Below, piece after piece: positions 31,641 through 42,819 of a stretch of 64,000 nucleotides of DNA. The notes under the pieces are model-generated. The model searched no databases and was not told where the DNA came from. It worked only from the letters and a program-made list of their open reading frames with translations. Source of the DNA: Phytophthora quininea (taxonomy: Eukaryota; Oomycota; Peronosporomycetes; Peronosporales; Peronosporaceae); assembly GCA_011947345.1 (NCBI GenBank), contig JAAVTG010000139.1, forward strand, positions 44,732 to 108,731, written 5' to 3'. A program made the translations under genes and the position numbers. The stretch's first letter is position 1. Every line of letters begins with the position of its first letter.

Positions 31641-32399
31641 CTTCTCTAAATATGTTTATTGTTACACTACACCATGATACTGTACCCCTGAAAACAAAGT
31701 AACGCTTTAATGCAACCCTTTAGCAAATTCGTGCGTACCACGACCTATCATATTACTTTCAAAGCTACCGTTCTAGATAACCTTGCTACAGAGCCTGTTT
31801 TACTGGTGTGAGTGAATATTTAACCCCTATACTCCGTACTATCCAGAATACTCATTACGAAAGGATTAAAGCTTTGTTAGATCCTGTCACGATGCGCATC
31901 CCAGGATAAGCTGAAGTCGGACAAAGCCACCTGCGGCAAGCAAACGCCGCCGGACAAATGCGTTGGTTGAGGTGCGCTGCACTCGCAAGCCAACGCAGTA
32001 GACTAGTTGCTGTTTGTAGGAAGTATAGTTTAGTCTAATCTACTTTGCTGGCAAACGCGAGTGGATCACGGAGCTTGCTGGTATTCCCAATTCTGCTGCA
32101 GCCTCGCAAGCTCCAGCTGAGATCTACTTGCTGCTGCCTGCTGAAGGCTTCTGCCTCAGCACGTCCGTGTTCGACTCTCGTATACCCATGCCTACTACTC
32201 GAAGCCAAGGTGCTGGCGAAGAGGAGTGCAATCCTACTTTACCACTAGCTTTTAGTTTATTAGGGGTTTTTATAGGAAGGGAACCGGGTAAAATTCGCAG
32301 TGAAGAACTGCAAGGGAAAGCTATGCACACATTCTTCGTCATACAAATAACAGTATACATGAGTGGGCGGTAACTTGTCTCACCGTTTGGAATAACGCA
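31641..32399. other. Non-coding stretch, possible LTR and gag start
   Basis: From TGTTAGATCC at 31878 to about 32190 the DNA has an LTR-leader flavour and is followed by an ATG (32188) reading MPTTRSQGAGEEE, a style common in gag N-termini. No second LTR or primer-binding site was confirmed. Confidence 0.25.
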
Positions 32400-32408
32400 C
32401 CGATCGCA

Positions 32409-32870
32409 ATGACCAGCGGGGGGCTACCTGGGCGTGCACTGCGCCAGGATACCCAGCTCTTTGATGCGGCCACAAGGACCGCGTACATCTGCGGCCTCGC
32501 CGTCGCCTTCGACGCGCAGAAGGGCGATGAACCAGCCTCTGGCAGCATGCGCGTCCGCCAAGACGAGAAGGTGGCCAAGTACCGACGCGCCAAGGACTAT
32601 CTGGAGCAGCTGGGATGGCGTGTCCAGACTTCCGCGCTGGTGTACGGCGCGCTCGGCGCTGTTGCATCCAGCAACTACAAGGTGCTGACTGAGCAGCTCC
32701 GGCTCACGAAGCGGGACGCCAACCAGCTCAGCCGCAGAATCTCGGTGGCTTGCATCCAGGCCAGCCGCAGAATCTCGGTGGCTTGCATCCAGGCCAGCCA
32801 CCGAATCTGGCGGCTGCACGCTGGTGGAATCAACACGGCGGACACATCACGAACGGCGCCGACCACGATG
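32409..32870 (+). pseudogene. Displaced LINE endonuclease-region fragment
   Basis: Reads GRALRQDTQLFDAATRTAYI then AVFDAQ-like wording and EKVAKYRRAKDYLEQLGW, matching the endonuclease of copy 2 with the catalytic PD changed to QD. A 30-bp direct duplication repeats SRRISVACIQAS before SHRIWRLHAGG. It lies upstream of the RT part, the reverse of the normal order. Confidence 0.65.
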
Positions 32871-32884
32871 GCATCAGACCGACT

Positions 32885-35800
32885 GACACCAGGAGACGAC
32901 AACAGCGCCTCGACGCCAGCAAACAGCGGCAGAGACCGAGCAGCGCGCACGTCCACGAGACGACGAGATGGAAGACGCGGAAGCAGCCGAGGCGACTGCC
33001 GGGCAGTCGTGCGCCGAGACGGAGGAACGTTCCCAGTGTTACCGGTCTCAGCGGACAGCGTGCTGCCCGTCAACCCCGACTGCAGCCCGCGGCCACTTGA
33101 AGGAGAGTGACTGGCTAAGCAGCAGCACACGAGTCGGCCTCTAATTTGCGGAAAAGCTTTCCGAATGAGGACTGGAGACCGCCGGATCAGGCCCCTCGCG
33201 CCGGTGATCTAAGGGTTCGCTATGCCCTTCGCACAGCGAATACGACAGCCGGCACACGCCCGCCCACGCCCACCGGACGCTGCACGCACTCGAGGACGAC
33301 GACGGCCACCCCGGACGCCGCGCAACGAGCGCCTGTGAGGCACTCGACCACCTCGAGACTCTGCAACGTGGTCGACCCTCCGCGCAGCCAGCGATCAGGA
33401 AAGCGCGACGGCGAGCAGGACGCATCCGCTCAGCGATGAAGCGCGTTGGCTGCGCAAGAAGTTCCGCACGCACGAGACGGCGTGCATGCAGCAGGTCTTC
33501 GCGAAGCCACGGCAGACCCCGAAGGCGCAACGAACCCGACAGCTCCGACGCGCTGCCCACTTCCGCGGTCCGAGGTGCATGAATATTTCCAGGGCGTGAA
33601 CACGCCTGCACGCCAGTTCAACTTCGACGACGGGCCCCCCCGTCAACTACTGGCCGCGATGCCACCTGCGACGGCGGAGACAGAGGCGCTTACGGACGAC
33701 GTCACGACGGATGAAGTGGAGGACGCGGTGCATCGTGCTCAAGGCCGCTCTAGCCCGGGCATCGACGGCGTTGGCCACGACATCTTCAAGAAGTTCCTGC
33801 CGGAGCTGCTACCGGCTCTACACGCCGCCTTCAGCGTGTTGGAAACACGGCAAGGTGCCCGCCGTGTGGAAGGTGGGCACCGTACAGCTCATCTACAAGA
33901 AGGGCGACGCGACGAAGCCAAGCAACTGGCGCCCGATATGCTCACAGGCATGCGTCTACAAGCTGTACTCCGATATGCTCGCACGCCGCCTGACCAAGTG
34001 GCTCGAGGCGAACGAGCGCCTCACAGACGCCAACCGGGCCGTTAATGGTTGTGCCGAGCACAACTTCGCACCGCCGTGCTGGACCAGACCAAGCGGCGGC
34101 CGCGGCCACTACACCTGGTCTGGTACGACCTCAAAATGCGTTCGGCTCCGTGCCGCCGGACTTGATTTGGCGCGTGCTGCTGGCGACGGGTGCCAACGCC
34201 ACGTTCGTGAGCCGGCTGAAGAACATCTACGACGGCGCTGTCTTCACCGTGGCAACACTGCAGACGGCGCGACGGAGCCCGATCGAGTTGCGGACCGGGG
34301 TTTTCAAGGCTGCCCCTCTCTCCTTACCTGTTCTCTGCTGGGCATCATGCCATTGGTTCGCGCGCTGAACGCGCTCGCGCCGGAGATCGGTGTCCCCGTG
34401 ACCGCCGACCGCAAGGTATCGGTGTCGGCATACACCGACGACCTGAAGACTACAGCACGTCGACGGCGGGCATACAGCGGGCCCATGCGGTGGTGACGAA
34501 ATTCTGCGCTGGACGCACGGCGCGATTTGCGTCGACTCGATGTCCGCATCCTCCTTCAAGACGACGCACACGGCCACCTCCGCGCAGACACCGTCGCCAG
34601 CGGGAGCTGGAGCGAGTCGAAGTCATTTCATCGCTGTAGATGCACGAGGGTACACGTACCTCGGCGGGTAGACGAAAAAAACCACTCCACAGCACCGTGG
34701 CTCCACTGGGACCCTGCTGTAGGAGCTGAAGCGCATGACTGGCCGAACAGGCGGAACGACAATCGCACCATGGCAGAAGATCAAGTCTTTGAAGACCTAC
34801 GTCTTCCCGAAGGCCGACTACCTGCTGCGCCACGTTCGTGCGTACAAGACGCAACTCGCCAGCGTTGACTCTGCGCTAGCGCGCGGGCTGCGGCACATGC
34901 TCCGACTCAACAAGTCGAGCACGACGGCGCTCTTTCACGCGCCAGTGGAAAAGGGCGGACTAGGCTTCGTCTCGCTCGCCGACTTGCAAATGGCGCTACA
35001 GGTCAGCCACGCATGGCACATGCTGCATTCGCCGGATGCGCTCGTCCGCGCGGTCACCCACGAACAAGTGTGGCAGGTGATCCAGCAACGTTTCATCCTG
35101 GACCCTGACCACTGGCGCGACCGGGTGCCGGTGGCGATCCAGCTCTTCTCAATGGCGAGCTCAACTCGTCCCCGTTCGCTCAGCAGAAACGCAGGTCGGG
35201 GGACATTGGATCTCTGTGGGTTGACGTGAAGAACCACCTTGCGGCCCGTGGCCTCAAGCTCACGACTGAAACGGTGCTTACAGAAGGAGGAATGGAGGTG
35301 GAGATGATGCTACAGCTCACGGTGCCGCACCGCGCGCAGCCGCTCACGCACAAGGACGTCACTCGCCAGCTCCGCCAACACGTCAAGCTACGGAGCTCGA
35401 GCGCTGGAAGGAACTGGCCGGCAGAGCACTGTGGTGCGCGCCATCGGCGGCACTGGCAGCGCCTTTGTGTCGCGGCGGCGGACTCAGCGATGCGGAGTAT
35501 CGCTTCGCGCTGGCGGCTGGTCGACCTTGTGCCGACTCGCGCTCTGTGCTCCGGCGCTGGAACCAGAGCGGCGGCTCAGACATGCCGCCACCCGCGTTGT
35601 ACCCGCGACGAGACACTGCCACACGCTGCAGCACTGTCCTGGTAGTGCGTGCATTGATGGCAGACACGACCGGTGCTCGCCATGATCAAGAAGGAGATTG
35701 AGCCGGTCGTGACAAAGTGACCAACCAGCTCTCTGACGCGATTCGACGCGCACGTCGAGGGTCTACCCGGTCGCGCGCTCCGCCCGGACCTCCAACTTTT

Positions 35801-36480
35801 CAACGCAGCCACGAGGACGGCATACATTTGCGATCTCGCCGTCGCCTTTGACGCGCAGAAGGGCGACGACCCGGCCCCTGGCAGCCTGCGCGTCCGCCAA
35901 GACGAGAAGGTGGCCAAGTACCGACGCGCCAAGGACTTCTGGAGCAGCTCGGCTGGAGCGTCCAGACTTCCGCCTGGTGTACGGCGCGCTCGGCGCTGTT
36001 GCATCCAGCAACTCAGGTGACTGACCACCTGCAGCTCACGAAGCGGGCTGCCAGGCAGCTCAGCCGCCGAATCTCGACGGCCTGCATCCAGGCCAGCCAC
36101 CGAATCTGGCGGATGCACGCGGGGAAAATCAACCAGGCGACACATCGCGACACCCCACTGAGGCGCCCACGGCACCAGCTTCGAGACGACCAGCGACATC
36201 GGCTCCAGTACCGACGACCAGCCGCCAGACGCCGCCCAATCGGGCCCCCAGCCGAGCCAACCAGCACCTGCAGCTACGGCGACATCCCGGCCCCGGCGAA
36301 CGACAACGCGATGGGACCCCACGCCAGCCGCTGCAGGCTCCACCCCGTTTGAGAACACGGACTCCAGACACGATGGGGCCCACCCCGACGTGCGCCGTCG
36401 ACCCAAGCCACGACCACGAGGAACTAGTATCCCTGGACCTACACGGCCCCACCGGCACTCTCCACCAAGGACACCGCCGC
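32885..36480 (+). pseudogene. LINE copy 1 ORF2 remnant
   Basis: Pieces in several frames: the pre-RT linker, RT (RSSPGIDGVGHDIFKK, then KKGDATKPSNWRPI), then a degraded palm with YTDDLKTT in place of YADDLKTY. After that come an open thumb part (34735-35229), the knuckle and the endonuclease region to about 36480. Numerous 1-2 base losses; not a coding gene now. Confidence 0.7.
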
Positions 36481-36625
36481 TCAAGCCCAATGTAGCCACT
36501 TAGTCCACAGTAGCACATACATATTCCTAGCTAGCTAGCAGACATGCACACCCAGGACGACTACTAATTGGCACTAAATACACGTATTCAAAATGAGGGC
36601 GTTGACATGAGCCGGAGCAGGCCCC

Positions 36626-36719
36626 TTGCACTCCGGTGCTGTAAGGGTTCAGGAATGCTCTTATGAGTAATTCCACAGTAGAATTTTTGTCAGCGGGGGT
36701 GAGCGCGTGCGCCGCCCCA
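36626..36719 (+). repeat. U1-like tail of LINE copy 1
   Basis: TTGCACTCCGG, AATTTTTG and the terminal hairpin are present. The last bases are shortened (GCCGCCCCAT) before copy 2 begins. Confidence 0.75.
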
Positions 36720-36833
36720 TCCTCTTCCCAACACCTACACTACTTAAGGCTCTCTCGCCTCGCTCTACGTGTAGCTCCTTCTACTGCGTATCTGCTGTGA
36801 GCGTGCTGCGTGCGCTGCCTGCGGAGCGCGCCG

Positions 36834-37867
36834 ATGGCCATCTTTTCGCTGTTCGCGCGCGGACGCGCGATGTCCACTGGTTCACAGCCGCCGGCTTCGC
36901 CGGTGAGCAGCACGGCCTCGAGCGCGGTGACGGCGCGAGGGGAGGACGACGTGGCGAGCGTGGACGAAGACTTCCTGAGCGCGGACGAAGACGCAGCCGT
37001 GGACGGCGTGCTCGGGCTGCCGCTCTCGCCGCCGCCGGCTATCGCCAGCGACTGGCTCGGCGGCGCGCAGCCGGTTGCTGCTGCCCCCGTGATGTCCACG
37101 ACGGCCAGCGCGGCAACAACGATGACGGGGCCGCTGCTCAAGACGGAGACGGCGACGGCGACGGGCGCGACGGAGACGACAACGACGAACGGCGCGACGG
37201 CCCTGCAAGCACCGAAGACGCTCCTGGAGACCTCGGCGACGCTGGCGACGATGCTGTCGGCCCCGTGACCGGCTGCGACGGCTCTACTGGCCCCGTGGCC
37301 GACTCAGGAGACGGACGCTGCGCTTTTGACGACCACGACGACGATGCCGACCGCGACGCCAACCTCGCCAACCTCGCCAACAACAGCGCCGGCCCAGACC
37401 ACCTCGACCAAGCTCTCGCCGACCGCTCCGCCTCCCTCGCGTCCCCAACCGCCTCGTCCACGCTCAGAGCTGCCAGGACGAGCGAGCCCGACGGCTCACG
37501 TCCCGCAACCGTGCCCACCAACCGGAATGCAACGGCAGCTACGGCTGCTACAGCCATGCTTGTACCGCAAATGGCTACACTCTCGGTGTTTGCCCACAAT
37601 GCGACCACGTTCGCCTGCATCAAGTGCACGTACACGGCGACGCAATTTGCTGACCTGCGCGACCACCGCCGCCGAGAGCATCGCGGGACAGCTTTCACGG
37701 ACGTATTCCACGGCGGATGCGCCTGTGCTGCGTCGTTTGCTCACCGAGCAGCGGCGACGAGACACAGCCTCCACTGTGGAACTGCGCCCAGCACTCAGGC
37801 AGCTCCGCTTCCGCCGCAGTCACCTGCTCCAGCAGACACACAGGCGGCTGGTGGGGGTCAGCGGTGA
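36834..37867 (+). CDS. LINE ORF1, C2H2 zinc-finger protein (copy 2, frameshifted)
   Basis: Starts MAIFSLFARGRAMSTG; acidic and Ala/Thr-rich first half, then FACIKCTYTATQFADLRDH plus RRREH, a C2H2 finger, followed by a second Cys/His cluster (GGCACAASFAHRAAATRHSL). N-terminal C2H2 fingers are typical of endonuclease (RLE)-type LINEs such as R2, where they bind the target DNA. In this copy the first half (ending at 37268) and the finger half are in different frames; copies 3, 4 and 5 join them by different 2-bp losses. Confidence 0.65.
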
Positions 37868-37977
37868 CACGCCGCAGTCCTCCGCCAGACTCAGCCACCA
37901 CCACTAGTTCCTTGCGCTTGGGTCGTGTGCGTCGTGCTCTACGTAGACTTGCAGGTACTCCAGCAGTTGACGAGCCC

Positions 37978-40900
37978 ATGACTGGGCCTGATGAACATCT
38001 CAGTGGATTTAAACGCCGGCGCCTCGAACCGCCGGCCTTGTCGAGCATCGACACCGACGTTGACATGGAGTTGACCGTCACGGCGCCCACGGCGGCTCTC
38101 CTGCGCCGAATGCAGGCCTACCAGCCGGAGCCCGCAGTCGAGGATATGGATACACTTCCTGAGCCAGCACCAGCGACCTCGATATCGACTACCCCGCTGC
38201 CCGCGACGACCCCACCGACCGACTCGCCGCCTGCTACCCCTCTGGCGCGCAGATCGCAGCTCCCCGACCCGCCGAATCGAGCACCACGGATGTGGCCGTG
38301 CCGGCGTCAACGGACGGGACTTGGATACTGCACTTCGATGGAGCTTGCCGCCGCCGCTCAGCAACAGCCGGCGCAGCTGCCGGCGCTGGAGCCGCGTTAT
38401 TTGACCCCGACCAACGCTGCCACTGGACGATAGCGCGCTACCTTAGTAGCAAGACTCACACCAACAATACGGCTGAATACAGCGCCCTCATTGAGGGTCT
38501 CAACGGCGCACTGCAGCATGATGCCCGACGACTTGTGGTGAAAGGTGATAGCGCTCTGGTTCTGGAGCAAGTACGCGGCAGATACGCGTGTAATAACTCG
38601 CGGCTGCGCAAGCTGCGCAACAAGGTGCGGCAGCTCCTCCGCCAGCTCGACTCCTACGAGCTCCAGCATGTCGACCGCCTGGAGAACAAGCAAGCGGACG
38701 GACTTGCGAACCGCGCCCTGGACGGGCGACGTACTCGCCTGGAATGCGCCGACCACGGCATTAATGGGGGCGATTGCAGTGGAAGCAACCGACTGTTCCA
38801 GGAGACGACAACAGCTCCTCGACGCCAGCAAACAGCGGCAGAGACCGAGCAGCGCGCACGTCCACGAGACGTCGAGATGGAAGACACAGAAGCAGCCGAG
38901 GCGACTGCGGCAGTCGTGCGCCGAGACGGAGGCCAGACGTTCCCAGTGTTACCGGTCTCAGCGGACAGCGTGCCTGCCCGTCAACCCCGACTGCAGCTCC
39001 GCGGCAACTTGAAGGAGAGTGACTGGGAAGCGGCACACGCAGCAATGAAGCGAGTCGGCCTTGACTTTGCGGACAAGCTTTCCGACGTGGAGGACTGGGA
39101 GACCGCCGAAGGCTATCTTGCCGCGCTCGCGCCGGCGATCTACTCGTCGCTACTGCCCTTCGCACAGCGGCTACGACAGCCGACACACGCCCGCCCACGC
39201 CCACCGGACGCTGCACGCACTCGAGGACGACGACGGCCACCCCGGACGCCGCGCAACGAGCGCCTGAATGAGGCACTCGACCACCTCGAGACTCTGCAAC
39301 GTGGTCGACCCTCCGCGCAGCCAGCGATCAGGAAAGCGCGACGGCGAGCAGGACGCATCCGCTCAGCGATGAAGCGCGTTGGGCTGCGCAAGAAGTTCCG
39401 CACGCACGAGAAGGCGTGCATGCAGCAGGTCTTCGCTGAAGCCACGGCAGACCCCGAAGGCGCAACGAACCCGACAGCTCCGACGCGCTGCCCACTTCCG
39501 CGGTCCGAGGTGCATGAATATTTCCAGGGCGTGAACACGCCTCCACGCCAGTTCAACTTCGACGACGAGGCCGGCGAGCCCTTCCGTCAACTACTGGCCG
39601 CGATGCCACCTGCGACGGCGGAGACAGAGGCGCTTACGGACGACGTCACGACGGATGAAGTGGAGGACGCGGTGCATCGTGCTCAAGGCCGTTCTAGCCC
39701 GGGCATCGACGGCGTTGGCCACGACATCTTCAAGAAGTTCCTGCCGGAGCTGTTACCGGCGCTACACGCCGCCTTCAGCGTGTGTTGGAAACACGGCAAG
39801 GTGCCCGCCGTGTGGAAGGTGGGCACCGTACAGCTCATCTACAAGAAGGGCGACGCGACGAAGCCAAGCAACTGGCGCCCGATATGCCTACAGGCATGCG
39901 TCTACAAGCTGTACTCCGATATGCTCGCACGCCGCCTGACAAAGTGGATCGAGGCAAACGAGCGCCTCACAGACGCACAAAAGGGATTCCGGGCCGTTAA
40001 TGGTTGTGCCGAGCACAACTTCCTCAGCACCGCCGTGCTGGACCAGACCAAGCGGCGGCCGCGGCCACTACACCTGGTCTGGTACGACCTCAAAATGCGT
40101 TCGGCTCCGTGCCGCCGGACTTGATTTGGCGCGTGCTGCTGGCGACGGGTGCCAACGCCACGTTCGTGAGCCGGCTGAAGAACATCTACGACGGCGCTGT
40201 CTTCACCGTGGCGAACACTGCAGACGGCGCGACGGACCCGATCGAGTTGCGGACCGGGGTTTTCCAAGGCTGCCCCTCTCTCCTTACCTGTTTCTGGTGG
40301 GCATCATGCCATTGGTTCGCGCGCTGAACGCGCTCGCGCCGGAGATCGGTGTCCCCGTGACCGCCGACCGCAAGGTATCGGTGTCGGCATACGCCGACGA
40401 CCTGAAGACATACAGCACGTCGGCGGCGGGCATACAGCGGGCCCATGCGGTGGTGACGAAATTTCTGCGCTGGACGACGATGCGCGCAAATGCGTCGAAA
40501 TGTGCTTCTCTGTCGGTCAAGACCGACGCACACGGCCACCTACGCGCGGACACCGTCAAGCTGGAGCTGGACGACGAAGTCATTCCGTCGCTGGAGATGC
40601 ACGAGGGGTACACGTACCTCGGCGTGGGAGACGGCTTCAACCATGCACAGCACCGTGGCTCCATGGGACCCGTGCTGCAGGAGATGAAGCGCATGATGGC
40701 CGCCATCTTCCGGTCGCCGCTCGCACCATGGCAGAAGATCAAGGCTTTGAAGACCTACGTCTTCCCGAAGGCCGACTACCTGCTGCGCCACGTTCGTGCG
40801 TACAAGACGCAACTCGCCAGCGTTGACTCTGCGCTAGCGCGCGGGCTGCGGCACATGCTCCGACTCAACAAGTCGAGCACGACGGCGCTCTTTCACGCGC

Positions 40901-42408
40901 CAGTGGAAAAGGGCGGACTAGGCTTCGTCTCGCTCGCCGACTTGCAAATGGCGCTACAGGTCAGCCACGCATGGCACATGCTGCATTCGCCGGATGCGCT
41001 CGTCCGCGCGGTCACCCACGAACAAGTGTGGCAGGTGATCCAGCAACGTTTCATCCTGGACCCTGACCACTGGCGCGACCGGGTGCCGGTGGCGATCCAG
41101 CTCTTCCTCAATGGCGAGCTCAACTCGTCCCCGTTCGCTCAGCAGAAACGCAGGTCGGGGGACATTGGATCTCTGTGGGTTGACGTGAAGAACCACCTTG
41201 CGGCCCGTGGCCTCAAGCTCACGACTGAAACGGTGCTTACAGAAGGAGGAATGGAGGTGGAGATGATGCTACAGCTCACGGTGCCGCACCGCGCGCAGCC
41301 GCTCACGCACAAGGACGTCACTCGCCAGCTCCGCCAACACGTCAAGCTACGGGAGCTCGAGCGCTGGAAGGAACTGGATGTGCAGAGCACTGTGGTGCGC
41401 GCCATCGGCGGCACTGGCAGCGCCTTTGTGTCTCGCGGCGGCGGACTCAGCGATGCGGAGTATCGCTTCGCACTGGCGGCACGACTCGACCTTGTCCCGA
41501 CACGCGCTGTGCTCCGGCGCTGGAACCAGAGCGGCGGCAAGACATGCCGCCACCCGCGTTGTACCCGCGACGAGACACTGCCACACGTGCTGCAGCACTG
41601 TCCTGGTAGTGCGCGTGCAGTTGATGGCAGACACGACCGCGTGCTCGCCATGATCAAGAAGGAGATTGAGCCGGTCGTGTCAAAGCCGACCAACCAGCTC
41701 TCGGCGCGATTCGACGCGTGCGTCGAGGGTCTTCCCGGTCGCGCGCTCCGCCCGGACCTCCAACTTTTCAACGCAGCCACGAGGACGGCATACATTTGCG
41801 ATCTCGCTGTCGCCTTTGACGCGCAGAAGAAAGACGACCCGGCCCCCGGCAACCTACGCGTCCGCCATACCGAGAAAGTAGCCAAGTACCAGCGAGCGAA
41901 AGAATTCCTCGAGACCCTCGGCTGGAGCGTCCACACCTCCGCCTTGGTGTACGGAGCCCTGGGCTCGGTGTTACCGTCCAACTACTCAGTATTGACGGAC
42001 CACCTGCAGCTCACCAAGCGCGCTGCCAGGCAGCTGAACCGCCGTATCTCGACGACCTGTATCCAGGCTAGCCACCGTATTTGGCGGATGCACGCGGGGA
42101 AAATCAACCAGGGAGACACATCGCGACACCCCACTGAGGCGCCCACGGCACCAGCTTCGAGACGACCAGCGACATCGGCTCCAGTACCGACGACCAGCCG
42201 CCAGACGCCGCCCACATCGGGCCCCAGCCGAGCCAACCAGCACCTGCAGCTAGCTTGGCGACATCCCGGCCCCGGCGAACGACAACGCGATGGGCCCCCA
42301 CGCCAGCCGCTGCAGGCTCCACCCCGTTTGAGAACACGGACTCGGACACGATGGGGCCCACCGCCCCGACGTGCGCCGTCGACCCAAGCCACGACCACAA
42401 GGAACTAG
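37978..42408 (+). CDS. LINE ORF2: RNase H, reverse transcriptase, zinc knuckle, endonuclease (copy 2, frameshifted)
   Basis: Candidate start MTGPDEHLSGFKRRRLEP at 37978; frame changes near 38165, so the next open run is 38292-40124. RNase H comes first: WILHFDGACRRR, NNTAEYSALIEGL, VKGDSALVLEQV and NKQADGLANRAL carry the acidic catalytic residues. RT follows: SSPGIDGVGHDIFKK, KPSNWRPICLQA, AQKGFRAVNGCAEHNF, then a break at an AAAA run (DLK, then NAFGSVPPD) near 40095. A second frame continues to VSAYADDLKTY (the catalytic YADD) after a break near 40270. Then come a thumb domain, the knuckle CRHPRCTRDETLPHVLQHC, and RALRPDLQLFNAATRTAYIC plus DLAV and KVAKYQRAKEFLE, the PD-(D/E)XK-like endonuclease. 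Ends QATTTRN at 42408. Confidence 0.8.
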
Positions 42409-42607
42409 TATCCCTGGACCTACACGGCCCCACCGGCACTCTCCACAAAGGACACCGCCGCTCCAAGCCCAATGTAGCCACTTAGTCCACAGTAGCACAT
42501 ACATATTCCTAGCTAGATAGCAGACATGCACACCCAGGACGACTACTAATTGGCACTAAATACACGTATTCAAAATGAGGGCGTTGACATGAGCCGGAGC
42601 AGGCCCC

Positions 42608-42704
42608 TTGCACTCCGGTGCTGTAAGGGTTCAGGAATGCTCTTATGAGTAATTCCACAGTAGAATTTTTGTCAGCGGGGGTGAGCGCGTGCGCCGCCCC
42701 CACC
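42608..42704 (+). repeat. U1-like tail of LINE copy 2
   Basis: TTGCACTCCGG starts at 42608 and AATTTTTG at 42664, 56 bp later. In human U1 snRNA the UUGCACUCC loop and the Sm site are about 59 nt apart, and in both cases about 40 nt follow from the Sm site to the end. A small hairpin (GGAAT...ATTCC with loop TTAT) lies where U1 has stem-loop III. Confidence 0.75.
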
Positions 42705-42819
42705 ATCCTCTTCCCAACACCTACACTACTTAAGGCTCTCTCGCCTCGCTCTACGTGTAGCTCCTTCTACTGCGTATCTGCTGTGAGCGTGCTGCGTGCG
42801 CTGCCTGCGGAGCGCGCCG

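Larger units (their letters stand above)
32405..36719 (+). mobile_element. LINE copy 1, rearranged and diverged
   Basis: Begins with an out-of-place piece of the C-terminal endonuclease region (32405-32870). It then jumps at about 32885 to the region just after RNase H (equivalent to 38805 in copy 2) and runs to the normal 3' end. ORF1 and RNase H are missing. Many indels, plus diverged blocks around 34500-34760. Ends in a U1-like tail. Confidence 0.75.
36720..42704 (+). mobile_element. LINE copy 2, near full length
   Basis: A 6.0-kb non-LTR retrotransposon. 5' leader from CCTCTTCCCAACACC, ORF1 with C2H2 fingers, ORF2 with RNase H, RT, zinc knuckle and restriction-like endonuclease, then a non-coding 3' end and the U1-like tail. 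Almost identical to copies 3 and 4 and to minus-strand copy 5. No poly(A) tail. Confidence 0.88.

Noticed and set aside
42601..42660. GGAGCAGG before the LINE tail as evidence of U2 snRNA
   Set aside because: Only an 8-base match to the stretch after the U2 Sm site, with no Sm-like sequence before it. The order loop, Sm-like site, single terminal hairpin fits U1 and not U2, which has two stem-loops after the Sm site.
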